Of a stretch of 64,000 bases of DNA, positions 9,419 through 16,681 are shown piece after piece. The notes under the pieces were generated by a model, which was given only the letters and a program-made list of their open reading frames with translations, was not told where the DNA came from and did not search any database. Numbering within the stretch: the stretch's first letter is position 1; every line of letters begins with the position of its first letter. The stretch is from Muribaculaceae bacterium (GTDB lineage Bacteria; Bacteroidota; Bacteroidia; Bacteroidales; Muribaculaceae), in assembly GCA_014867205.1 (NCBI GenBank), contig WGUO01000008.1, positions 36,123 through 100,122 on the forward strand, written 5' to 3'. The position numbers were made by a program, and so were the translations under genes.

Positions 9419-10566
9419 GGGCAATACATCAGAGTTCGGTTGTCGGGGTGGTTATCGGTCATGGCGGCTATAACGAGATGGGACTTGTCAGGTCTTGCGG
9501 AGAAGCCGGCATGTCGGTTGCTTTTGTTGCGCCTGAGGATATCATTATGCCTATTTACAAAAGTAAATATATCAGTAAATGGTATAAGACTGATATTGTA
9601 GATTCACAATCATTAATGGATACGGTCAGAACGGTTGCAAAAGACTTTAACGGCAAAAAAATTGTAATCTTCCCGGCCTCCGATTTAGTTGCCGAACTGA
9701 TTGACAGAAATTTCTCTGCTTTATCCGAACTGGCAATTATTCCGCATGCCAAAGGGAATTTAAAAAGCCTTATGGATAAGGCTGAGATGGTCAGGATTGC
9801 AAAGGATGCCGGCCTTCAAGTTCCTTATTCCGTAAAATTTGATTTAAGGGAGAATCCATCGCCTCATTTTCCTCTGCCCTGCATAATCAAACCGTTGCGC
9901 AGCATCTCTGGCGACAAGGAAGATATCACCATATGCCGTGATGAACAGACTTTCTCTGACGCCATAACCCGATATAAGTCAAAAGGATTCTATGAGATAC
10001 TGATTCAATCCTTTGTCAGCGGAACTAATCAGGAGGAGATTGCAGTCACGGGAGTTGCGCTACCAAATGGGGAAATAATTACTCACGGCATCGTGCATAA
10101 GAAGAGGATTCGCGGGAATGGAAGCACAGTTTTTGCCACTTTCAAACCGGATGCTGATTCCGAATTACAGTCGGGCATAAGAAGATTTATAGCGAAATGC
10201 GGCTATCAGGGAATCTTTGACATTGAATTCCTTCATAATGATTCCGGCTACCATTTCATCGAGTGTAATTTCCGTAATGGTGCATATGGGTATGCAATAA
10301 CTAAATCCGGATTCAATATGCCCCATGTTTTCAGTTTGGAAAGTCTGGGGATGAGGATACCCGAAATAAAGTTAAGAGAAATCACTTTTATGGAGGAAAG
10401 ATCTGATTTACTTAATGTTCTGGACCATACAATCACTCCGTTTCAGTGGATTAAGGATATTATGTCAACAGACACTTTCCTTTGGTGGAATATTCGTGAC
10501 CCCAAACCGATGATTCGTATTCCTGCTTCAATAAAGAGACTATTATCAAAGCGCGCCTTATCATGA
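9415..10566 (+). CDS. ATP-grasp ligase of a glycan locus
   Basis: 383 residues with ATP-grasp architecture like that of carboxylate-amine ligases. Visible elements: VVIGHGGYNEMGLVRSCGEAG N-terminal Rossmann-like part; LKSLMDKAEMVRIAKDAGLQVPYS before the ATP-binding lobe; FPLPCIIKPLRSISGDK (phosphate-loop lysine region); EILIQSFVSGTNQEEIAVTGV; and GYQGIFDIEFLHNDSGYHFIECNFRNG, where the Glu and Asn bind Mg-ATP. Such enzymes join a carboxylate to an amine through an acyl phosphate. It overlaps the PIG-L gene by four bases and the next GT4 gene by four bases, so a linked role (deacetylate, then acylate or amidate the sugar) is a reasonable inference. The substrate is unknown. Confidence 0.85.
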   Translation: MRAIHQSSVVGVVIGHGGYNEMGLVRSCGEAGMSVAFVAPEDIIMPIYKSKYISKWYKTDIVDSQSLMDTVRTVAKDFNGKKIVIFPASDLVAELIDRNFSALSELAIIPHAKGNLKSLMDKAEMVRIAKDAGLQVPYSVKFDLRENPSPHFPLPCIIKPLRSISGDKEDITICRDEQTFSDAITRYKSKGFYEILIQSFVSGTNQEEIAVTGVALPNGEIITHGIVHKKRIRGNGSTVFATFKPDADSELQSGIRRFIAKCGYQGIFDIEFLHNDSGYHFIECNFRNGAYGYAITKSGFNMPHVFSLESLGMRIPEIKLREITFMEERSDLLNVLDHTITPFQWIKDIMSTDTFLWWNIRDPKPMIRIPASIKRLLSKRALS

Positions 10567-11768
10567 CAGTTCTTGTCGGCATACCCTGCCTGTTGACGGG
10601 GGGAACGGAGATACAGACGCTTAGCCTGGTGCAGGCGTTGGTCGAGGCGGGACACCGCGTGGTGGTGGCTTGCTATTTCGAGCATGCCCCGGCTATGGTG
10701 GCGCGTTATCAAGACGCTGGAGCGGAGGTCCGGCTGCTGTCGCCCGCTGGCGAACGGTCTGCAGGTGTCGCGGCGACTGTACGACATCTTTGGCGGGGAC
10801 TGCGCGGCGTGGTGCGCGAGGTGCGCCCTGATGTGGCGCATGTACAGTATATGGCGCCGGGGATGATTCCGATTCTTGTCTTGCGTGCGCTTGGCGTCAA
10901 GAGGATTGTCGCCACAGTACATACTGCCGCTGATATCTATTCACCGAATGGGCTGAGGCTTATCCGGCTGCTTAACCGGCGGGTGCTGACGGCGTTCCAG
11001 TGCATCACGCAGCGAGCGGAGCGGTCGTTCTTCGGTTCGTCGCAGTTGTTTAGCGCCAAGATGCCTCTGAAGCGGCATGGGAATCATTTTACCATCTATA
11101 ATAACCTGCCGTCGTATATGGAGGTGCGCGGGGAGCCGCGGGAGTTTGGGGATTGCGGGCGGCTCACAATTGGGGTTGTGAGCCGGTTGGAGCATATCAA
11201 GGGGATGGATTTGGTGGTGCCGGCGTTTGCGGCGGTTCGCCGCGATTGGCCGAGACTGCGGCTGCTGGTTGTGGGTGACGGGTCGTTGCGTGGGGAGATG
11301 GAGCGCCAGGTGGAGGAGTTGGACCTCGGAGAGGGGGTGGAGTTCTTGGGGCGGCAGCCGCAGGATGCGCTGCCGGGGTGTTATGGCCGGATAGATGTGC
11401 TGCTGATGCCGTCGCGGTCGGAGGGCTTCGGCCTGACGGCGGTCGAGGGGATGGCACGCGGTTGCGTGGTAGTGGCTGCCGCCACGGGGGGCCTACCGGA
11501 GGTAGTCCGCGACGGCGTCGACGGCGTGCTGTGCACGCCTGGCTCGGCGGCGAGCCTCGCGGAGAAAACTCTTGGTCTGATTGCATCGCCGCAGGAATTG
11601 TCGCGACTATCACGCGCAGCAATCGCGCGTGCCGCCACCTTCTCCCGCTCCCGGTACAATACTTGTATCAGCAACCTATACCAACGGCTCGCAGGGAAGT
11701 CTCACGCAGAGAAGCAGAGGAGCAGAGGGCTCTCTGACATGGACATTGACACGGATAATACACTATAA
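10563..11768 (+). CDS. Glycosyltransferase family 4, GC-rich, 3' end made of repeat
   Basis: 401 residues. GT-B fold: LLTGGTEIQTLSLVQALVEAGH (acceptor loop), VVSRLEHIKGMDLVVPAFAAV at the start of the donor domain, and MPSRSEGFGLTAVEGMARG with the E-x7-E motif. The body is much richer in GC than the ATP-grasp and PIG-L genes before it, which points to separate ancestry. The natural C-terminus is probably near ISNLYQRLAGK; after that the frame runs into a dispersed repeat (copy starting 11701) and adds SHAEKQRSRGLSD and a few more residues that are not part of the family. The start overlaps the ATP-grasp stop by four bases. Confidence 0.9.
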   Translation: MTVLVGIPCLLTGGTEIQTLSLVQALVEAGHRVVVACYFEHAPAMVARYQDAGAEVRLLSPAGERSAGVAATVRHLWRGLRGVVREVRPDVAHVQYMAPGMIPILVLRALGVKRIVATVHTAADIYSPNGLRLIRLLNRRVLTAFQCITQRAERSFFGSSQLFSAKMPLKRHGNHFTIYNNLPSYMEVRGEPREFGDCGRLTIGVVSRLEHIKGMDLVVPAFAAVRRDWPRLRLLVVGDGSLRGEMERQVEELDLGEGVEFLGRQPQDALPGCYGRIDVLLMPSRSEGFGLTAVEGMARGCVVVAAATGGLPEVVRDGVDGVLCTPGSAASLAEKTLGLIASPQELSRLSRAAIARAATFSRSRYNTCISNLYQRLAGKSHAEKQRSRGLSDMDIDTDNTL

Positions 11769-11801
11769 TATAATCTCTGCTCCTCTGCTTCTCCGCGTGA
11801 G
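11701..11801. repeat. Hairpin repeat pair 1
   Basis: A forward copy (11701-11728, starting CTCACGCAGAGAAGCAGAGG) and an inverted copy (11775-11801) face each other across about 46 bases, so the transcript or single strand can fold into a stem of about 27 pairs with one mismatch. The forward copy lies inside the 3' end of the preceding GT4 frame. It is one of four such pairs within 1 kb. Confidence 0.93.
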
Positions 11802-11881
11802 GTAATGCGTGAGAAATGAGTGGAGCGGAGTACGCTATGTTATCGCCTGCTGGTACAATCATATTTCTCCCTCTGTGATCA

Positions 11882-11970
11882 TCACGCAGAGAAGCAGAGG
11901 GGAATTTGACACAAATAAGCAATAACTTCACAAGAATAAAATCTCTGCTCCTCTGCTTCTCTGCGTGAGG
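11882..11970. repeat. Hairpin repeat pair 2
   Basis: A forward copy (11882-11901) and an inverted copy (11943-11970) of the same CTCACGCAGAGAAGCAGAGG family, about 41 bases apart. The inverted copy ends 23 bases before the start codon of the GxxExxY gene. Confidence 0.93.
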
Positions 11971-11993
11971 TAAAGTGTGAGGTACGAAATATA

Positions 11994-12386
11994 ATGAATA
12001 TGAATAACGTTCAATTAAACCGACTGAGTGAGGAAATTATCGGGGCTGCCATAGAAGTCCATAACTACCTTGGGCCAGGTCTACTCGAAAAGACCTATCA
12101 GGAAGCACTGATGGCCGAACTTAAACTCCGTGACATCAAATGCGAAAAGGAGGTTAAGATTCCTATCATTTACAAGGGTGAGACGCTCGACTCGGATTAT
12201 CGTGCTGATATTATCGTTGATGATAAGATTATCCTGGAACTCAAAGCCACTGAGCAGGATAATCCCTTGTTCTATAAGCAACTTTATACTTATCTGAAAT
12301 TGTCGAACATGCGGCTTGGATTGCTGATCAATTTCAATAGGGAGAGATTGGTGAAAGGACTCAAGCGGGTCGTAAACGAATTCTGA
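11994..12386 (+). CDS. GxxExxY family protein (PD-(D/E)XK nuclease-like)
   Basis: 130 residues. IIGAAIEVHNYLGPGLLEKTYQ contains the naming motif G-x-x-E-x-x-Y (GLLEKTY). The later strands DYRADIIVDDKIILELKA carry Asp, Glu and Lys in the order of a PD-(D/E)XK core (D...ExK), and LYTYLKLSNMRLGLLINF is the usual C-terminal part. The family is about 120-135 residues long, so this copy is complete. The molecular role of the family is not established; a nuclease fold is inferred from the motif order. It sits alone between two repeat pairs on each side, 23 bases from the nearest repeat upstream and 21 bases downstream, and is more AT-rich than the GT4 before it. Confidence 0.9.
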   Translation: MNMNNVQLNRLSEEIIGAAIEVHNYLGPGLLEKTYQEALMAELKLRDIKCEKEVKIPIIYKGETLDSDYRADIIVDDKIILELKATEQDNPLFYKQLYTYLKLSNMRLGLLINFNRERLVKGLKRVVNEF

Positions 12387-12407
12387 TTCTCTCGCGCCCT
12401 CATTATT

Positions 12408-12510
12408 CTCACGCAGAGGGGCAGAGAGGCGGAGGGGGAAATAAGTCATAAGGGATAAGTGGTACGCGATCAGTATATAAATCTCTGCTCCTCTGCTTCT
12501 CCGCGTGAGA
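12408..12510. repeat. Hairpin repeat pair 3
   Basis: A forward copy (12408-12437, CTCACGCAGAGGGGCAGAGA variant) and an inverted copy (12483-12510) of the same family, about 45 bases apart, beginning 21 bases after the GxxExxY stop codon. Confidence 0.92.
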
Positions 12511-12581
12511 TAAGAGCGTGAGGACATGGAGCGCGGATGCCGATAACATTGCGGCCTCTACTTCACTCTACCTAAAATCAT

Positions 12582-12687
12582 CTCACGCAGAGGGGCAGAG
12601 AAGCAGAGGGGGCTTTCGCGCGGGGATGGCACTGATATGACAACTTCACAAGATATGTTCTCTTCTACGCTGCTTCTCCGCGTGAGA
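12582..12687. repeat. Hairpin repeat pair 4
   Basis: A forward copy (12582-12611) and a slightly diverged inverted copy (12660-12687), about 48 bases apart. The pair ends 15 bases before the next gene's start codon. Together with pair 3 it fills the 316-base gap between the GxxExxY gene and the polymerase-like gene; apart from the repeats I see nothing else there. Confidence 0.9.
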
Positions 12688-12702
12688 TAAATAGATTGAA
12701 CT

Positions 12703-14004
12703 ATGCAGTATCTGAATATTATTTACTTTTTGATTATATCGGTTTACGGGTACCGGTTCCTGCAGTCTGACGGCAAGATCGTCAAGGGGGCCCTTGACTC
12801 CGATCAAACCTACCACTACTCCGGCACCGAGCTCTTCTGGTGCCTGACGTTCTCGACCGGCCTGTTGGCCTTCTCGCTCGACGTCGGCCTCGATCTGATG
12901 GCCATTCGCCTGCTCGTGCTCGAGATACTCTGCCTCGTCGGACTGAAAGTCGCGCAAGAGCGTGCCATCATCTCCTTTCCGCTGAAGATATACTTCGCAT
13001 ACTTAGTGTGGATAACGATAGGCTGCTTCTACTCACCGGCACCATTCTTCGGCATACGAACGGTATTAAAATATCTCTACCCTCTTCTGCTCTGCATGTT
13101 TGCCTCGGCAGCCGTCAGAGACCCGGAGGTATTCTTTAAATCGAGTCTGTTAGCACGGACAGTTGCGCTGATAGTACTGATTATAGGATTTATTCCTTAT
13201 CTAGAAGGATATGTATTACCTGGAGTAATCTGGTATGGCACTGCTCGGGCAATCAATTTCATTTCCATAATGATATTCTCATTGGGAATGTTCTATTTCA
13301 CCAATCAAAAGAAAAAAAATCTAATTTATACAGGCATATTCCTCTTGCCATGCGTCATATGGATATTCCGGACATCCATTATGGGTTCATTGGTAGCGAT
13401 AATGACTTTCTATTTTATAAAGTATAGAACAAAATCATTACCTATAATTGCAGGCATATTTGTCTTGGGAATAGTTGCCGTATTTACACTTCCTTCTCTT
13501 AAGAACAAAATGTTTTATGATGATAATGTAACACTTGAAGAATTTGCAAACGGAGAAATCGATGAAGAAAACATAAATACCAATACCCGAAAAGCTATGT
13601 GGGAAAAACTTGAAAATAGATTTTATATTGGTCATGAAGTTAACGGACGTGGAACTGGGTCCATTCAGGGATATATGTATGTTAATTCAAACGAATTCGG
13701 AGGACTGATGGTTCCGCACTCTGACTTCGTGCAGCAGAAGTGTGACAATGGGTTGATTGGGTTGATACTATATGGGGCGATAGCGTTCTTTGTGTTTGTG
13801 GATGCGTTCCGCACGTACTGGAGGTATGATGAGCCGGCGTTGCAGTTGTGCGCGATAGTGGCGGGGGCGTCGATGATCGGCGTCTACGCGACGCTGTATT
13901 CGGATAATGTTGTGAACTATTCGATGGCGACGCTGTCGATGCCGTTCGGCTTCTACGGCATGATGCTTGGTCTTCGGCGGCACGCCGACACCCAGGAGGA
14001 TTAA
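12703..14004 (+). CDS. O-antigen polymerase/ligase-like membrane protein (Wzy/WaaL type)
   Basis: 433 residues with about ten to twelve predicted membrane segments (for example LNIIYFLIISVYGYRFL, TVALIVLIIGFIPYL, PIIAGIFVLGIVAVFTLP, LIGLILYGAIAFFVFVDAF). The long periplasmic loop near residues 270-345 ends with GRGTGSIQG and VPHSDFVQQKCDNG, which matches the O-antigen ligase/polymerase (Wzy_C) pattern of a conserved His before the last membrane segments. Such proteins polymerise repeat units or ligate the chain to lipid A or a lipid carrier in the inner membrane. Composition is unusual: both ends are GC-rich and the middle (about 13110-13720) is AT-rich, as if the variable centre had been exchanged by recombination. 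Confidence 0.8.
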   Translation: MQYLNIIYFLIISVYGYRFLQSDGKIVKGALDSDQTYHYSGTELFWCLTFSTGLLAFSLDVGLDLMAIRLLVLEILCLVGLKVAQERAIISFPLKIYFAYLVWITIGCFYSPAPFFGIRTVLKYLYPLLLCMFASAAVRDPEVFFKSSLLARTVALIVLIIGFIPYLEGYVLPGVIWYGTARAINFISIMIFSLGMFYFTNQKKKNLIYTGIFLLPCVIWIFRTSIMGSLVAIMTFYFIKYRTKSLPIIAGIFVLGIVAVFTLPSLKNKMFYDDNVTLEEFANGEIDEENINTNTRKAMWEKLENRFYIGHEVNGRGTGSIQGYMYVNSNEFGGLMVPHSDFVQQKCDNGLIGLILYGAIAFFVFVDAFRTYWRYDEPALQLCAIVAGASMIGVYATLYSDNVVNYSMATLSMPFGFYGMMLGLRRHADTQED

Positions 14005-14370
14005 ACCAGGGGGAACCAAGGGGTTAAACCATGTTAAACCAGGACAAGGTAATCCTCACGCAGAGAAGCAGAGGAGCTGAGGCAGCCTCTTAGGGGTGGT
14101 GCCAGGTAAGGTTACGCAATGGCATGCGCGGAGGCCGCTGAGAGGGAAAGTTAACCAGGGATGAACTTGAGGAACCAGGAAAACATTGTCTGGTTTTTCT
14201 GGTTCAATACAAAGTCTGGTTTATCTGGTTGAATTTTCAGGTTTTTACCTGGTTTTATAAAAGAGTTCAGGTTTAAAGCAACAGAGTGGGCAATTTTTTC
14301 GTTATCTTATTATCTGACAGGGCTGCTTCTTAAGTTGCCTTAGTATAGATTCTTAATCACTTAGCAATCT
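14005..14370. repeat. Intergenic repeat cluster: AACCAG family and one hairpin-repeat copy
   Basis: The 366 bases between the polymerase-like gene and the ATPase gene hold no gene that I can support. They contain a second repeat family built on AACCAGG/CCTGGTT words (14007-14042 and 14150-14275, including an inverted stem GAACCAGGAAAAC ... GGTTTTTCTGGTTC around 14180-14215) and one forward copy of the CTCACGCAGAGAAGCAGAGG repeat at 14055-14082. The AACCAG words recur at 16566-16596 and near 19216 and 19290. Confidence 0.85.
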
Positions 14371-15735
14371 ATGAATCAATATAAATTCTCTCTTCATAAT
14401 TATCGGGCCATCAGTTCAGCCGATATCAATATTGACGGATTGACTGTTATTGCCGGGCCGAATGGCTGTGGCAAGTCCACAATATCAAGATGGCTATACG
14501 GGTATGTCAACTATGCCAACGACTTTGACAAATATCTCGACAGGATCCTTATCAGGAAACTGAACCGGATTATATCTTTATTCCATCGCGTGGCATCCTT
14601 TGTTGACGGTATTGATGAAGATTCTCTCAATCTGAATCGGTTCTCCCTTGATTATTTCCAGAACCTCCATAATAATCCCGATAACGACGAGAGAAGCAAA
14701 TATGACGTCCTGTCAGTAGCCTTCATGGCCAAATTCCGGTCATTCGGGCAATCTCTGAATAAAAAATATGATAGCAAGTCTAAAAACTTAGGATACTATA
14801 AGTGGATAGTCAAAGCCATATGGACTAACATTAATGATGTGCTTGACATTAAATCCTCAGGAAAGGAACCGGACACTATTTCAGGCGTCCTGGATTATAC
14901 CGAATCTATACTGGATACCAGACTGAAAGAGTATATCAACGATAATATCGATAAAAAATCGAGGCGCAGCCTCAATGACCTGATACGCTATATCAAGACC
15001 TCCCCGGATTATTCCGGAGAGTCCCCGACAGCACTGCAATTCCGAGAGAATGGCTTCAATCTGATCTCTGACAACAGATTCACTCCACCCATAGGCTTAG
15101 AGAACTGCATATATGTCGACACCCCGATGGCACTCTCCAATTACAGCAGGGAAGGCCGTAGCATCTGGAACGCACTGAATCAGGCCATGTATACACCACT
15201 GCGCGAGATGCCCCAATCGGCACGCAAGACTGTCGCGAGACTGCGCAGCATTCTTGGTGGTAACGTAAGCGTGCGTGTCGATGAGATAAGTCATGAGTCG
15301 ACATTACGTTACATCAGGAAAGAGGATGCCCTCAACATACCGATTGACGAGGCAGCCACAGGCATGAAGTCGTTCGCCTACCTGCTGCGCCTTGTGGAGA
15401 ACGGCTATCTGTCAGAGAATTCCCTGCTGCTGATTGACGAGCCGGAGGCACATCTGCATCCGCAATGGATTGTCGAGTTTGCGCGAGTCCTTGTGCTGCT
15501 GCAAAAGGAAGTCGGAACCAAGATAATGATAGCAAGCCATAACCCGGACATGATTGCCGCGATACATTCTATTTCGATTGCGGAAGGCATAGGAGAAAGG
15601 ACACATTTCTATCAGGCTGAGGAAAAGGCAGAATCCCTACAGTATAGTTTCCGTCATCTCGGCAATGAGATCAACGAGATATTCCGATCGTTCAATATTG
15701 CACTGGAACGTATCAAGGACTATGGCACCCGATAA
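14371..15735 (+). CDS. ABC/AAA-type ATPase (AAA_15/AAA_21, OLD-like N-terminal domain only)
   Basis: 454 residues. Walker A GPNGCGKST at residues 29-37; signature-like AATGMKSFAYLLRLVENG; Walker B and catalytic Glu in SLLLIDEPEAHLHPQW; His switch in IMIASHNPDMIAAI. This is the SMC/RecF-like ATPase head found in OLD nucleases, Gabija GajA, Septu PtuA and retron effectors, but there is no C-terminal Toprim domain here. The middle of about 230 residues (dimerisation/coiled part) is not recognisable. The next gene starts 14 bases before its stop, so the two are translated together. It is out of place in a glycan locus, is flanked by inverted copies of a dispersed repeat, and is a candidate defence or stress module; this last point is inference. 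Confidence 0.88.
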   Translation: MNQYKFSLHNYRAISSADINIDGLTVIAGPNGCGKSTISRWLYGYVNYANDFDKYLDRILIRKLNRIISLFHRVASFVDGIDEDSLNLNRFSLDYFQNLHNNPDNDERSKYDVLSVAFMAKFRSFGQSLNKKYDSKSKNLGYYKWIVKAIWTNINDVLDIKSSGKEPDTISGVLDYTESILDTRLKEYINDNIDKKSRRSLNDLIRYIKTSPDYSGESPTALQFRENGFNLISDNRFTPPIGLENCIYVDTPMALSNYSREGRSIWNALNQAMYTPLREMPQSARKTVARLRSILGGNVSVRVDEISHESTLRYIRKEDALNIPIDEAATGMKSFAYLLRLVENGYLSENSLLLIDEPEAHLHPQWIVEFARVLVLLQKEVGTKIMIASHNPDMIAAIHSISIAEGIGERTHFYQAEEKAESLQYSFRHLGNEINEIFRSFNIALERIKDYGTR

Positions 15736-16534
15736 TTATATCCGGCATTATCCTGATGCTGTCATAAGCCATCCGTTGTCAAAACGGGGCTTCCTGAAGA
15801 CTCTTGCGGAGATTTCAAAAAAAGACTATAAGCATCAGACATATTTTGCTAAAGAGAATATTCCGGCTCTTGACATTGATGCCTACGAAGCCTCATTGCG
15901 AAAAGGGCACATGGAGCGAACAGCAGACGCGGTGATAGGAATATGCAGCATGTCGGGCGGCAAAATTCACTTTCCTCGTCTGATGATGATGGAACTCCGC
16001 ATGGATTATGACAATGTGCGCAATCTGAGTACTACCAAACTTGTACAGAAGAAATCACATACATCCGACATATTGAAAGGGTGTGACAATTTATCTATCG
16101 ACCCCAATTATTGTCTCATCTTCCGGGAAGGTTTTGACATGCAGGCGCATAACTGGCTTGAGCGCGAGAATAGAGGTAATTCAATTACAGACTCATGGCT
16201 ATGCCTCACAATCAAATCCTTTATTGACTATATCAATTTCTATGAGTCTGACAAGTTTAAGCCATGCGTCAGGACTCTTGAACTGGAGAAAGCCTTCCAT
16301 GCAGCCGTGGACAGTAAGGATAACTCTAAAATCGAGAGGGCCTGGAACAGTATAAGGACATACATTTCAACCTGTTCATTACAATATAAACTTAACGAGT
16401 GCGGTTATCTGGCCAACTCAGTAAAAGAGAAATTCTCCAAATACACGCCAGTTACAACCGACGAGGATGAGCAAATCATTTACGAGATACTGGACGAGGA
16501 CATAGAAAAGATCCTGAAGCGCCATCTCGGTTAG
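15722..16534 (+). CDS. Unknown protein paired with the upstream ATPase
   Basis: 270 residues from the ATG at 15722; an upstream start 57 bases earlier is open but lies deep in the ATPase gene. I do not recognise the family. The N-terminal third (RHYPDAVISHPLSKRGFLKTLAEIS) and a central strand-like segment (GKIHFPRLMMMELRMDYDNV) look folded; the latter, followed by LSTTKLVQKKSHTSDIL, is reminiscent of uncharacterised proteins found beside AAA_21 ATPases. The ELR triplet in a predicted strand could be a worn (D/E)xK motif, but this is speculation. The C-terminus is helical and acidic. No signal peptide or membrane segment. The 14-base overlap with the ATPase gene indicates one two-gene operon whose products probably act together. 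Confidence 0.8.
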   Translation: MAPDNYIRHYPDAVISHPLSKRGFLKTLAEISKKDYKHQTYFAKENIPALDIDAYEASLRKGHMERTADAVIGICSMSGGKIHFPRLMMMELRMDYDNVRNLSTTKLVQKKSHTSDILKGCDNLSIDPNYCLIFREGFDMQAHNWLERENRGNSITDSWLCLTIKSFIDYINFYESDKFKPCVRTLELEKAFHAAVDSKDNSKIERAWNSIRTYISTCSLQYKLNECGYLANSVKEKFSKYTPVTTDEDEQIIYEILDEDIEKILKRHLG

Positions 16535-16540
16535 CCTCCC

Positions 16541-16624
16541 TCTCTCCGCGTGAGTATTCCCGAGGTCTGGTTTTTCTGGTTATATCTCTGGTTCAACTCT
16601 GCTCCTCGGCTTCTCCGCGTGAGG
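16541..16624. repeat. Inverted copies of the hairpin repeat and an AACCAG-family copy
   Basis: Directly after the partner gene lie a partial inverted copy (CTCTCCGCGTGAG, 16541-16553), CTGGTTTTTCTGGTT words at 16566-16596, and a full inverted copy of the CTCACGCAGAGAAGCAGAGG repeat (16597-16624). They face the forward copy at 14055-14082, so the ATPase pair is enclosed by an inverted repeat. Confidence 0.9.
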
Positions 16625-16681
16625 TAACCCGCGACGGCACCGGACCTAATACCTAACACCTAAAATCTAACTACCTCTCAC

